64,000 nt of DNA from Rhodospirillales bacterium (GCA_017644185.1 JAEPMA010000003.1:424852-488851), one strand, 5' to 3'. Positions 37,423 to 46,217 are shown, counted from the first letter of the stretch. Notes: generated from the letters alone by a model not told the origin. Numbers and translations: made by a program.

Positions 37423-37517
37423 CATCCTTCGAGACGGCTCTTTGGGGCTCCTCAGGATAAGGATTTCATTCCCGCCTTATCTTAAGGCGCGCGCAAACGC
37501 GAGCGTCTCGAAGGATG
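37423..37517. repeat. Nested palindromic intergenic element
   Basis: CATCCTTCGAGACG (37423-37436) and CGTCTCGAAGGATG (37504-37517) are perfect 14-base inverted arms. Inside them CCTCAGGATAAGG (37450-37462) and CCTTATCTTAAGG (37475-37487) form a second inverted pair (11 of 13). The whole 95 bases could fold into one long hairpin. It resembles REP/BIME-like elements with CTCAGGATGAGG and TTCGAGACG modules that I recall from many alphaproteobacterial intergenic regions. Confidence 0.75.
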
Positions 37518-37540
37518 CGAAGCGGGTGCAAAAATCAGAA

Positions 37541-37586
37541 CCCCGAAAAGGTGAAAGCCGGGCGGTAAACCGCCCGGCTTTCGGGG
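37541..37586 (-). terminator. Intrinsic terminator of glnK-amtB
   Basis: AAAGCCGGGCGG (37554-37565) and CCGCCCGGCTTT (37570-37581) form a perfect 12-bp stem with a TAAA loop, extended outside by CCCCGAAA / TTCGGGG. It lies 30 bases after the amtB stop on the minus strand, followed there by CACCTTTTCGG. Confidence 0.85.
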
Positions 37587-37610
37587 AGAACCAACTGATC
37601 TCGGAGGGGA

Positions 37611-38981
37611 TCAGAGGGTTTGGGAGCCTTTTCCGAACTCCGGATAAGCTTCCATGCCGCATTCCGCGCGGTCGAGGCCGAGCTCTTCGTCCTCTTCCGA
37701 AACCCGGATGCCGATGGTTACTTTCAGGATCATCCAGACGATGGCGCTGGCGACGGAGACGAAAACCCCGATCGCGACAATGCCGATGGCCTGGGTGACG
37801 ATGGAACCGCTGCCGAAGATCCCGACGGCGAGCGTGCCCCAGATCCCGGCGACGAGGTGGGCCGAGATGGCGCCGACGACGTCATCGATCTTCATCTTGT
37901 CGATGATCGGCACCGCGAAGACGACCAGCGCACCACCGATACCGCCGACGATCATGGCGAAGAAGTGGTTCTGCAGATCGGGACCCGCGGTGATGGCGAC
38001 GAGGCCGCCGATGGCGCCGTTAAGGGCCAGCGAGACATCGACTTTCTTGTAGATCAGCTGTGCCAGGATCATCGCCACGACCACGCCGGCGGCAGCCGCC
38101 AGGTTGGTGTTGACGTAGACGATGGACATCGCGGCGGCGTCGAGAGCGGAACCCAGCGCGAGCTGCGAACCGCCGTTGAAGCCGAACCAGCCGAACCACA
38201 GGATGAACGTACCCAGCGTGGCGAGCGGGATGTTGGCACCCGGCAGCGCGCGGATGGAACCGTCCGAACCGTACTTGCCTTTACGGGCACCGAGGATGAT
38301 GGCGCCGGTAAGGGCCGCCCAGCCACCCGTCGAGTGCACCAGCGTCGAGCCGGCGAAGTCGGAGAAGCCCATGGCCGCGAGCCAGCCGCCGCCCCAGACC
38401 CAGGATGCCTGGACCGGATAGATGATGGCGGAAAGCACCACGACGAAGATGATGAACGGCCAGAACTTGATGCGCTCGGCAACCGTACCTGAAACGATCG
38501 AGGCCGCGGTTGCGACGAACACCATCTGGAAGAACCAGTCGGACGCCACCGAGTAGCCGGTGTCGGCGACTTTGGCGACCATTTCGGCCGTCGCTTCGTC
38601 GGCGTTGATCAGCGCCAGTTCGTCCGCGCCCGGGTTGTAGAACAGGCTGAACGTGCCCATCCAGCCGCCTTCCGGCACACCGACGTACATGATGTTGTAG
38701 CCGATAAGGTAGAACATGATGCCGGCGACGGAATAGAGGGCGATGTTCTTGAGGCAGATCGTGGCCGTGTTCTTGGAACGGACAAGACCGGATTCAAGCA
38801 TCGCAAAGCCGGCGGCCATGAACATCACGAGGACGCCATGGACCAGGAATGCAAAGGTGTTGAAGACAAACGCGCTCTCGGTGGTGACTTCCGCCGATGC
38901 CTGACCGGCCGTCATGGTGACGGCGATCGCGGCCAGGGCAGCTATCGCTGCCGTGCGCTTTTTCATGCGAGCAAAGTTCAT
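37611..38981 (-). CDS. amtB: Ammonium transporter
   Basis: A 456-residue Amt/MEP/Rh protein moving ammonium across the inner membrane. An N-terminal signal-like segment (AAIAALAAIAVTMTAGQASA) precedes 11 membrane helices; FAFLVHGVLVMFMAAGFAMLESGLVRSKN and the central DFAGSTLVHSTGGWAALTGAIILGARKG signatures are clear. The start at 38981 follows AGGAGG by nine bases; an earlier ATG closer to it is out of frame. It is 13 bases after glnK, and its activity is expected to be blocked by unmodified GlnK. Confidence 0.97.
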   Translation of the reverse strand: MNFARMKKRTAAIAALAAIAVTMTAGQASAEVTTESAFVFNTFAFLVHGVLVMFMAAGFAMLESGLVRSKNTATICLKNIALYSVAGIMFYLIGYNIMYVGVPEGGWMGTFSLFYNPGADELALINADEATAEMVAKVADTGYSVASDWFFQMVFVATAASIVSGTVAERIKFWPFIIFVVVLSAIIYPVQASWVWGGGWLAAMGFSDFAGSTLVHSTGGWAALTGAIILGARKGKYGSDGSIRALPGANIPLATLGTFILWFGWFGFNGGSQLALGSALDAAAMSIVYVNTNLAAAAGVVVAMILAQLIYKKVDVSLALNGAIGGLVAITAGPDLQNHFFAMIVGGIGGALVVFAVPIIDKMKIDDVVGAISAHLVAGIWGTLAVGIFGSGSIVTQAIGIVAIGVFVSVASAIVWMILKVTIGIRVSEEDEELGLDRAECGMEAYPEFGKGSQTL

Positions 38982-38994
38982 AGTTTCATTCCTC

Positions 38995-39450
<456 letters not shown>

Positions 39451-39470
39451 GTTTTCCCTCAACGCATACT

Positions 39471-39486
39471 GTTGAATAATTTCAAC
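39471..39486. promoter_or_regulatory. Perfect palindrome upstream of glnK
   Basis: GTTGAA and TTCAAC flank TAAT, a 16-base dyad 21 bases upstream of the proposed -24 element. It could be an operator for either divergent gene; it does not match the NtrC consensus well. Confidence 0.35.
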
Positions 39487-39638
39487 GTGTTACGCCCCGC
39501 ATCTTGCTGGACGTGGCGAGAAAGCGCTCAAAATAACTGATGAAATAATATGCAAATTTGGGCTATGATGAGAAATTAGGCACCTTTAAGGCGCAGATTC
39601 GACTGGACAGCCGGGCCGCGCCGGGGCACCTAAATGTC

Positions 39639-40889
39639 ATGTCCATCAAGGCATCCGATACCAAACCGCTCAGCGCCGACATTCTGATTGTCGGTGGCGG
39701 GCTGGTCGGTGCGGTCGCGGCCCGCGCACTCGCGTCTTGCGGTTTCGAGGTTGCCGTGATCGACGGCACCGACCCAAACGACGCCCGCGATGTGGCCTTC
39801 GACGGGCGGGCCTCCGCTGTTGCCGCCGCGTCGGAGCGTTTGTTGAGCGCGATCGGTGTCTGGCCTTATCTCGAAGCCGAAGTTGCGCCGATCATGGACA
39901 TCCGTGTCGCCGACGGCCACTCGCCGATGTTCCTGCACTATAATCATGAAGACGTCGGCGCCGGGCCGCTTGGGTATCTCGCCGAAAACCGGCATATCCG
40001 GATCGCCGCGCTGGCCGCGCTCGAGGATGAGAAACGCGTCACATTCATCGCACCGGTGCGGGTCGAGGGGTTGATGCGCGATTTAAGCGGCGTCCGGGCG
40101 ACACTCGCCGATGGCAGGACCGTCGACGCCCGCCTCGCCATCGCCGCCGACGGACGCGCTTCGAAGATTCGTGAGAGCGCCGGGATTCGGACGACATCCT
40201 GGCGCTATCCGCAGGAGGCGATCGTTTGCACGGTCGAACATGAACACCCGCACGCTTTCGTCGCGCACGAACATTTTCTCCCAGCGGGACCGTTCGCGAT
40301 CTTGCCGCTCAAGGGTACCGACGAGAGACCCGGCTGCCGGTCGTCCATCGTCTGGACCGAACGCGCCGACCAGGCGAAAGCCATGATCGGGCTGCCGGAC
40401 GAGGCATTCATGACGGAGCTCGCCAAGCGCTTCGGTGATTTCATGGGCGGGATCGAGGTTGTCGGCCCCCGGTTCTGTCATCCGCTTGGATTGCAGTTCG
40501 CCCATTCATCCATCGCCGAACGCCTTGTGCTGATCGGTGATGCCGACCACGGCATGCATCCGATCGCCGGTCAGGGATTGAATATGGGCTATCGCGATGT
40601 CGCCGCGCTCTGCGATGTGTTGTCGGAAGCGAAGCGGCTCGGACTCGACATCGGCTCGGGGGCGGTGCTGCAGCGTTATCAGCGCTGGAGAAGGTTCGAC
40701 AACACCCTCATGCTGGCGGTCACCGACGGTCTCAACCGACTATTCTCAAACGACATCGCGCCGCTTCGTCACGCTCGGGACTTCGGGCTCGGGATGGTGA
40801 ATAAAATGCCGCCATTGAAGAAAATGCTGATGCGTTCGGCGATGGGGCTGATGGGCGATCTGCCGACCATGATGCGACGGAGCTCATGA
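39639..40889 (+). CDS. UbiH/UbiF/COQ6 family FAD-dependent hydroxylase
   Basis: A 416-residue flavin monooxygenase probably hydroxylating the aromatic ring of ubiquinone precursors. It has the FAD loop ILIVGGGLVGAVAARAL near the start, the DG motif (LAIAADGRASKIRE) and the second FAD motif LIGDADHGMHPIAGQGLNMGYRDVAAL. Which ring position it modifies cannot be read; the family includes UbiH, UbiF, UbiI and UbiL. The ATG at 39639 is chosen from several; its ribosome site is weak. The mliC-like gene overlaps its stop by 4 bases. Confidence 0.88.
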   Translation: MSIKASDTKPLSADILIVGGGLVGAVAARALASCGFEVAVIDGTDPNDARDVAFDGRASAVAAASERLLSAIGVWPYLEAEVAPIMDIRVADGHSPMFLHYNHEDVGAGPLGYLAENRHIRIAALAALEDEKRVTFIAPVRVEGLMRDLSGVRATLADGRTVDARLAIAADGRASKIRESAGIRTTSWRYPQEAIVCTVEHEHPHAFVAHEHFLPAGPFAILPLKGTDERPGCRSSIVWTERADQAKAMIGLPDEAFMTELAKRFGDFMGGIEVVGPRFCHPLGLQFAHSSIAERLVLIGDADHGMHPIAGQGLNMGYRDVAALCDVLSEAKRLGLDIGSGAVLQRYQRWRRFDNTLMLAVTDGLNRLFSNDIAPLRHARDFGLGMVNKMPPLKKMLMRSAMGLMGDLPTMMRRSS

Positions 40890-41167
40890 AATCCGTTCTG
40901 TTGATCGCGTTCATGATCGCCGGCGGTGGTCCGGCGTCAGACTATATATATACATGCGAAGACACGCCGGTGGTGATCGCACGATTTCTGGATAGCGCGG
41001 TTGAACTCCGCATCGGCAAGCGAGAACTGGTGCTGCCGCAAGGCCGCTCAGGTTCCGGTGCGCGCTATACGGACGGCAGCATGGTGTTCTGGATCAAAGG
41101 GAAGTCTGCGACGCTCGACACCGGCGACGGCGTGACGAAGAACTGCCGCGTCACGGATCGCGGCTGA
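40886..41167 (+). CDS. MliC family lysozyme-inhibitor-like protein
   Basis: A 93-residue protein with a short signal peptide (MKSVLLIAFMIAGGGPAS) and the MliC core: YTCEDTPVVIARFLDSAVELRIGKRELVLPQGRSGSGARYTDG, with C24 and C87 placed for the family disulfide. MliC proteins bind and block C-type lysozyme in the periplasm; the lipobox cysteine of the lipoprotein form is absent, so this is a soluble PliC-like variant. ATGA overlap with the hydroxylase gene indicates co-translation. Its 3' end overlaps the convergent DUF971 gene by 17 bases. Confidence 0.8.
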   Translation: MKSVLLIAFMIAGGGPASDYIYTCEDTPVVIARFLDSAVELRIGKRELVLPQGRSGSGARYTDGSMVFWIKGKSATLDTGDGVTKNCRVTDRG

Positions 41168-41522
41168 GCCCTTTTTCCTCAAGCGCTCTCAGATAGTCCG
41201 CCCACATCTCATCCTGACGTGCGCCCATGTCGTACAGATAATCCCAAGTGAAAATGCCGGTGTCGTGCATGTCGTCGAACTTGAGACGGACGGCGTAATT
41301 GCCGACCGGTTCCACACCCATGATCCCGACATGGCGGCGGCCGGCGATGGTTTTCTTCTGACCGGGGCCGTGCCCCTGTACATCGGCGGACGGGCTTTCG
41401 ACCCGTAACAGCTCGGCTGGTAACCTGGCCGTCACGCCGTCCTCGAAATCGACTTCGAGAATCTTCTCTTCCCGCTTGAGGCGGATTTCGCTTGGGTGGT
41501 GTTTCTGATTGTAGTCGTTCAA
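41151..41522 (-). CDS. DUF971 (gamma-butyrobetaine hydroxylase N-terminal-like) protein
   Basis: A 123-residue protein matching the stand-alone DUF971/GBBH-like N-domain: PSEIRLKREEKILEVDFEDGVTARLPAELLRVESPSADVQGHG and VGIMGVEPVGNYAVRLKFDDMHDTGIFTWDYLY. Stand-alone forms are linked to iron-sulfur maturation in some bacteria; the role is not settled. I propose a TTG start at 41522 because GGAAAGG lies eight bases upstream and the only ATG in frame (41570) overlaps the previous gene by 44 bases. It is 4 bases after the Trm112-like gene. Confidence 0.85.
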   Translation of the reverse strand: MNDYNQKHHPSEIRLKREEKILEVDFEDGVTARLPAELLRVESPSADVQGHGPGQKKTIAGRRHVGIMGVEPVGNYAVRLKFDDMHDTGIFTWDYLYDMGARQDEMWADYLRALEEKGLSRDP

Positions 41523-41526
41523 GACG

Positions 41527-41730
41527 TCAGCCTTTCCCGGTGTCGTCGATCTCGCGCGCTTCGTCGGCAAGCATGATGGGGATGCCGTCGCGGATCGGAT
41601 AGGCCAGTCCGGCCTTGTCGCTGATCAACTCCTGGTGTTCCCGGTCGTAACGGAGCGGGCCTTTGGTCAGAGGACATACGAGAATCTCAAGAAGTTTCGG
41701 GTCGATCTCGGTGGAGCTGGGTGTGGCCAT
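41527..41730 (-). CDS. Trm112-like (YcaR/UPF0434) small protein
   Basis: A 67-residue protein with the Trm112 pattern: [25 protein letters not shown] and [17 protein letters not shown]. In eukaryotes Trm112 activates methyltransferases; the bacterial short form is of uncertain role. The zinc cysteines are reduced to one, as is usual for this bacterial branch. It is 21 bases after the LON-domain gene. Confidence 0.88.
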   Translation of the reverse strand: MATPSSTEIDPKLLEILVCPLTKGPLRYDREHQELISDKAGLAYPIRDGIPIMLADEAREIDDTGKG

Positions 41731-41751
41731 GTTTCGGGTCCGGGCTGGTTG

Positions 41752-42438
41752 TTACTGGCGGATGTCGTACGCACCCGGGCCGACGCCATGGGCGGCGATC
41801 TCGAAGATGCTGGTCAGCAGTTCGGCGCGCTTGTCCGTATCCGGGCACTCCAAAAGCGCCTGCTTTTCACCGGGTTCGAGCGGGCACGTCATCGCGAGCG
41901 TGTCGACCAGCAGAGCGTCCGGGGCATCGCCGATATTGGACATGTCTGCCTCGATCCCCTTGATATCGAAATACTTCGACATTGCGGCGACCAGCTTGTC
42001 GCGCCCCGCGACCTCGACCGTGTCGCGGTCGTCGGCCGCGGTGATGTCTTCTATATAAGACGAAAAATCCGGACGCACCCGGCGGTAGCCGTCGCGCATG
42101 CCGAGCTCTTCTTGGACGCGGAACCGGATCAATCCCGTCAGAGTGATGACGTAACGGCCGTCCTCGGTTTCCATGAACTGCGTCAACCGGCCGGCACAGC
42201 CGATCTTATACAGGGTGACGCCGTCGGCGATCAGGCGTTCGTCATTCTCCGCGACAGGCTGGATCATGCCGATCAGCCGGTCCGATTTCAGGGCGTCCTC
42301 GACCATATTGAGATAGCGCGGCTCAAAGATGTTGAGCGGCAGTTGCCCGCCCGGCAACAGCATTGCGCCGGGCAAGGGAAAAACGGGGATCTCGTCCGGA
42401 AGCATCGCCGGTGTCGGGGTGCGCCGACGGTCGACCAT
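41752..42438 (-). CDS. LON peptidase substrate-binding domain protein
   Basis: A 228-residue protein made of the Lon N-terminal domain only, without ATPase or protease: IPVFPLPGAMLLPGGQLPLNIFEPRYLNMVEDAL, then YRRVRPDFSSY. Such proteins are widespread in alphaproteobacteria and of unknown function, possibly substrate adaptors. ATG 42438 has GAAGGAGC upstream. It is 17 bases after the CnoX-like gene, so both are likely one transcript with the two small genes downstream. Confidence 0.9.
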   Translation of the reverse strand: MVDRRRTPTPAMLPDEIPVFPLPGAMLLPGGQLPLNIFEPRYLNMVEDALKSDRLIGMIQPVAENDERLIADGVTLYKIGCAGRLTQFMETEDGRYVITLTGLIRFRVQEELGMRDGYRRVRPDFSSYIEDITAADDRDTVEVAGRDKLVAAMSKYFDIKGIEADMSNIGDAPDALLVDTLAMTCPLEPGEKQALLECPDTDKRAELLTSIFEIAAHGVGPGAYDIRQ

Positions 42439-42455
42439 CTGCGCGCTCCTTCTTT

Positions 42456-43499
42456 TTAAGAGAACAGGACCGAGGAAAGACGCCGGCGTCCGGTGGTCGT
42501 CAGCTCGTGGGTCGGCCCCAATGCGTCGAAGATCTTGATGAGCTGCTCCCGCGCCGCGCCATCGTTCCAGTCCTTCTTGCGCCGGATGATCTCCAGAAGC
42601 TCGTCGATCGCGGCCTCGTTGCGCTTGGCCGCGTAAAACGCCAGCGCCAGGTCGAACCGCGCCTGATGATCGGCGGGGTCGGCCTCGACTTTTTGCTGGA
42701 GTTCCAGGATATCGCCGCTGTCTTCGGTTTCCTCTTCCAACTGGAACGCGTTGATCGCGGCGGCGATCGTCCCCTTCATCTTCCACGCCTCGGGCAAGCC
42801 CTCGATCATATCGCGCGCGGTATCGGCCTCACCTGCCGCGACCGCGGCACGAATCATGCCTGCGACGGCGCGTTCGTTGTCGGGGCTTTGCTGTTGGGCT
42901 TCCCCGTAAAGCGCCAGCGCTTGAAGCGGATCGCCGTCCGCCAGTTCGGCGTCGGCTTGATCGAGAACCGTATCCAGCGAGCCTTTGGCGCCATCCGTCA
43001 ATTTATCGATGAAACCCTTGAGCTGGCTTTCCGGCATCGCACCCATGAAACCGTCAACCGGCTGGCCGTCCTTAAAAGCGTAGACCGCCGGGATCGACTG
43101 GATACGCATTTGCGCCGCCAGTTGCTGGTTTTCGTCGACGTTGATCTTTACCATTTTCACGGTGCCGCCGGCCTCGCGGACCAGTTTTTCCAGCATCGGG
43201 CCGAGCTGTTTACAGGGGCCGCACCACGGCGCCCAGAAATCAACGATCACGGGGACGCTCTTCGAGGCCTCGATGACGTCCTGCATGAAGTTCTGGGTAT
43301 CGGAATCCATCACCAGATCGCCCGTCTGGCCGCCGACCGGTTTCGCGTCCAAACCTTCGGACGACGTCGGGTCGACAACGATACCCGGCTGTGGCGCGTG
43401 TGTTGCGCCGTCCATGCTTTGCTGCGGTCCCTGCTGGCCCTGATCCTGACCCGGTTCTTTCGGGGACATGCTGCCGTCGGGGTTGATCACAAACTCCAT
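42456..43499 (-). CDS. cnoX: Thioredoxin/TPR chaperedoxin (CnoX/YbbN family)
   Basis: A 347-residue protein. After an acidic, Gln-rich N-terminal extension of about 60 residues comes a thioredoxin domain (62-170) with active site W92-C93-G94-P95-C96; the C-terminal half is TPR-like helices (ALALYGEAQQQSPDNERAV, ARFDLALAFYAAKRNEAAIDELL). E. coli CnoX protects GroEL/DnaK clients from oxidation but lacks WCGPC; the Caulobacter homologue has it and is a redox-active thioredoxin, so this one is probably redox-active. Confidence 0.93.
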   Translation of the reverse strand: MEFVINPDGSMSPKEPGQDQGQQGPQQSMDGATHAPQPGIVVDPTSSEGLDAKPVGGQTGDLVMDSDTQNFMQDVIEASKSVPVIVDFWAPWCGPCKQLGPMLEKLVREAGGTVKMVKINVDENQQLAAQMRIQSIPAVYAFKDGQPVDGFMGAMPESQLKGFIDKLTDGAKGSLDTVLDQADAELADGDPLQALALYGEAQQQSPDNERAVAGMIRAAVAAGEADTARDMIEGLPEAWKMKGTIAAAINAFQLEEETEDSGDILELQQKVEADPADHQARFDLALAFYAAKRNEAAIDELLEIIRRKKDWNDGAAREQLIKIFDALGPTHELTTTGRRRLSSVLFS

Positions 43500-43592
43500 A
43501 ACCTCTTCCTCTGGCTCGTTCGCCTGAATACGTGAACTCGTGCCTTATAAATGGACGACAAGGGCCGGATCGGCAAGGGGGGCCGCCGGATT

Positions 43593-44078
43593 TCAGAAAT
43601 CGATCATCAGCGGGGCATGGCCGCAGGTTTCGAGGAACCTCATAAGATCGTCGGGGGTAAGCGCCGTCGTCGCCGTGTTGACCAGGGGGTGGACGTTGAT
43701 CCACGGATGCGACAACAACGACCGGTCGAGCGCCAACGTCACCACGCCATCGCTGTCGTTGATCACGGCGAGGGGCGTCACCGAACCCGGTTTGACGCCC
43801 AGATATGTCATCAAACGCTCTGAACTGGCGAACGACAGCGGTTTACAGTCCAGTTTGTCGCGCAAACTCTTCAAGTCGATCTCCTGGTCCTCGTCGGCCG
43901 TCACAAGGAACATCCGTCCCTTTTTGTCCTTCAGGAACAGGTTCTTGGTGTGTCCCCCCGGTAAGCCGTCGCGGTGTGCCTTCGCCTCGTCGACGGTGTA
44001 AACCGGCGCATGGGTGACGGTTCGGCCGGAAATACCAAGTTCGGAAAGCCGCGCCAGCAGGGTTTCTTGCGTCAACAT
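43593..44078 (-). CDS. Prolyl-tRNA editing (YbaK/ProX) domain protein
   Basis: A 161-residue stand-alone editing domain: THAPVYTVDEAKAHRDGLPGGHTKNLFLKDKKG and the conserved GSVTPLAVINDSD. This branch (ProXp-ala/PrdX) hydrolyses Ala mischarged on tRNA-Pro. The lysine of KNLFLKD is the key conserved residue. ATG 44078 gives the family start LTQETLLARLSELGI. It is 92 bases upstream of cnoX, probably with its own promoter. Confidence 0.92.
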   Translation of the reverse strand: MLTQETLLARLSELGISGRTVTHAPVYTVDEAKAHRDGLPGGHTKNLFLKDKKGRMFLVTADEDQEIDLKSLRDKLDCKPLSFASSERLMTYLGVKPGSVTPLAVINDSDGVVTLALDRSLLSHPWINVHPLVNTATTALTPDDLMRFLETCGHAPLMIDF

Positions 44079-44231
44079 GTCGAGCCGAAGGGTAGGGCGG
44101 TCTGGGGCCTTCGGCAAGCGAACGGGAGATAATCGCAAACTCTTAGAAAATTTGACATTTCGCGCTTGAAAACGCGACGTTGATAAGTATTATCCCGGCT
44201 GCTTTCGGCGCTGCCGAAACTTACCCCCGGT

Positions 44232-44306
44232 GCGGGCGTAGCTCAGGGGTAGAGCGCAACCTTGCCAAGGTTGATGTCGTGAGTTCGAATCTCATCGCCC
44301 GCTCCA
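44232..44306 (+). tRNA. tRNA-Gly (anticodon GCC)
   Basis: A complete cloverleaf: acceptor GCGGGCG (44232-44238) pairs with CGCCCGC (44296-44302); the anticodon stem CAACC/GGTTG encloses loop TTGCCAA with anticodon GCC at 44264-44266; GTTCGAATC forms the T-loop; CCA is encoded (44304-44306). 75 bases with CCA. No other tRNA is near. Confidence 0.97.
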
Positions 44307-44397
44307 TTCTTTTTCCATGTGCCGTCCGGAATTTTATTTCGCCTATTGCGGAAAACCGACGCGTACGAAAGCATCGGCATCGTTATATACTTCCGGC

Positions 44398-46131
44398 ATG
44401 GCACTCGAACTGATCAAGGGCGCCGCCCTTTTACTGGCGCTCTCATACTTGGAAACCTTCGTTTGGCGATATTCCCGCGGCAATGCCGCGCTGCGCCAGG
44501 TGTGCCTGGGTGTCCTGTTCGGTGTGATCTGTGTCATCGGTATGATGGCGCCTCTGCAGTTCTCGTCCGGGATTATTTTCGATGCGCGGTCCGTGATCAT
44601 CGGGGTCGCGGGGTTGTTCGGGGGACCGGTGGCGGGTGGGATCGCCGCGGCCATCGCTGGCGGTTACCGCCTTTGGCTTGGTGGTGCCGGGGCACCCGTC
44701 GGTGTTCTGGTGATTGTTTTCAGTCTCGCCGCGGGGCTTCTGTATCGCTATGGGCGTGAGCGTTACGATTGGTCCACCGGGATCGTGCAGCTGTTCGCGT
44801 TCGGCCTGATCCTTCACATCGTTTGTATCGGTTGCTTCATGCTTTTACCCGGCGATGCGCCGGCGCGCATTCTGGATACGGTCGCGGTGCCGTACATTGC
44901 CGTCTTTACACCGGCGACCGTTTTGCTCGCATGGCTGATCGGCGATTCCCACAAGCAGATCAAGATCGCCGAAGAACTCCAAGCCACGACCGAAGCCCTC
45001 GCGGAGAGCGAGCGGCGTTTCCGGGCCATCAGCGACAATTCGCCAAACGCCATCACACTTAAGGATGCGGACGGTCATTATCTCATCGTCAACCGGACGT
45101 TCGCGAAGTGGCAGGGGGTGGAACCCGAAGACATGATCGGGCGGAGCCTGCTGGATATCCTGCCGAAGGATCAGGCGGAAACCATCATAGAGCAGGATGC
45201 TGAAGTGGTCGCCGTCGACGAGATCACGCATGGCGAAAGTGTCCGTAACTTTGCCGACGGGCAGCGCCGAGACGTCAAAGTGACGAAAGTGCCGATTTCG
45301 CTCGCCGGGGGGGGCCCGCGGGTGGTGCTGACGATCCTCACCGATATCACTGGTTTCAAGGATATTGAGCAGGAACTCCGCAGCGCCCGTGACGAGGCCG
45401 TGGCGGCGAGCAAGACCAAGTCTGAATTCCTGGCACGCATGAGTCATGAATTCCGGACGCCGTTGAATGCTATTCTCGGTTTCTCCGATATTCTCTGCCA
45501 CGGTCATCTCGGGGATATTCCCCGCGACCGCGCGGAGAGTTATGCCGCCGATATTCATGCAAGCGCGGAAATGCTGCTGGAACTCGTGAACGATCTTCTG
45601 GATGTCGCGGCGATCGAAGAGGGCCGGATCCGTCTCGAATATGCCGACATCGATATCGCGGCGACGATTGCCGAAAGCATGCGGAACATCGATGCCCGCC
45701 TTAAGACCAAAAGAATCAAACTGGACGTTGCCGTGCCCGATGGACTGCGGCCGTTGCCGGCGGACCGCCGCGCGTTGAAGCAGATCTTGCTGAACCTGTT
45801 GACGAACGCCGTGAAGTTCACGCCGGACGGCGGCACGATCAAGCTCGTCGTGACGCAGAACGACGCGGATACCGAAGTCGTTGTCTCCGACAACGGCACC
45901 GGCATCGATGAAGACCTGCTGCTCGATCTGCTCAGTACGACGCAGCGCCATTCGGCGAACACCTACCGAACGGAAGAAGGCTGGGGTCTCGGGCTATCGA
46001 TCGTGCGCGGCCTTGTCGAACTGCACGGCGGTCAGATGTCGATCGAGAGCACCGTTGGGGAAGGGACGGTGGTCGCGGTGTCGATTCCGAACGTGCGGCG
46101 GTCCAAAGGCCGGGACGACGAGAACGCCTGA
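44398..46131 (+). CDS. Hybrid-free sensor histidine kinase (5TM-LYT, PAS, HisKA, HATPase)
   Basis: A 577-residue membrane kinase. Residues 1-185 hold about six membrane segments of the 5TM-5TMR_LYT type (SGIIFDARSVIIGVAGLFGGPVAGGIAAAIAGGYRLWLGG); a PAS domain lies at 205-325; HisKA has the phospho-acceptor H350 in MSHEFRTPLNAIL; the ATPase has NLLTNAVKF, DNGTGID and GWGLGLSIV. No receiver domain is fused and no cognate regulator gene is adjacent, so the partner is unknown. ATG 44398 lies 91 bases after tRNA-Gly. Confidence 0.93.
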   Translation: MALELIKGAALLLALSYLETFVWRYSRGNAALRQVCLGVLFGVICVIGMMAPLQFSSGIIFDARSVIIGVAGLFGGPVAGGIAAAIAGGYRLWLGGAGAPVGVLVIVFSLAAGLLYRYGRERYDWSTGIVQLFAFGLILHIVCIGCFMLLPGDAPARILDTVAVPYIAVFTPATVLLAWLIGDSHKQIKIAEELQATTEALAESERRFRAISDNSPNAITLKDADGHYLIVNRTFAKWQGVEPEDMIGRSLLDILPKDQAETIIEQDAEVVAVDEITHGESVRNFADGQRRDVKVTKVPISLAGGGPRVVLTILTDITGFKDIEQELRSARDEAVAASKTKSEFLARMSHEFRTPLNAILGFSDILCHGHLGDIPRDRAESYAADIHASAEMLLELVNDLLDVAAIEEGRIRLEYADIDIAATIAESMRNIDARLKTKRIKLDVAVPDGLRPLPADRRALKQILLNLLTNAVKFTPDGGTIKLVVTQNDADTEVVVSDNGTGIDEDLLLDLLSTTQRHSANTYRTEEGWGLGLSIVRGLVELHGGQMSIESTVGEGTVVAVSIPNVRRSKGRDDENA

Positions 46132-46217
46132 CGGTTTTTCGCAGCGCCAATTGCTTCGCGGCTGATTTCTGTACAAGATAGCCATCCGAGATTCGCCGAC
46201 CGAGGAGGGGGAAAGCT

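Larger units (their letters stand above)
37253..37610. other. Gene-free region between ftsK and amtB
   Basis: This 358-base gap holds the ftsK promoter side (AT-rich TTTATTACCAACAAATTAACG and GTGAATTAACCACTAAATATC near 37270-37345, the latter with TTAACC half-sites reminiscent of CtrA sites), the palindromic element at 37423-37517 and the amtB terminator. No gene is supported. Confidence 0.7.

Noticed and set aside
37370..37798. A 142-codon frame between ftsK and amtB
   Set aside because: It crosses the palindromic element, the amtB terminator and the amtB 3' end, and has no coding features.
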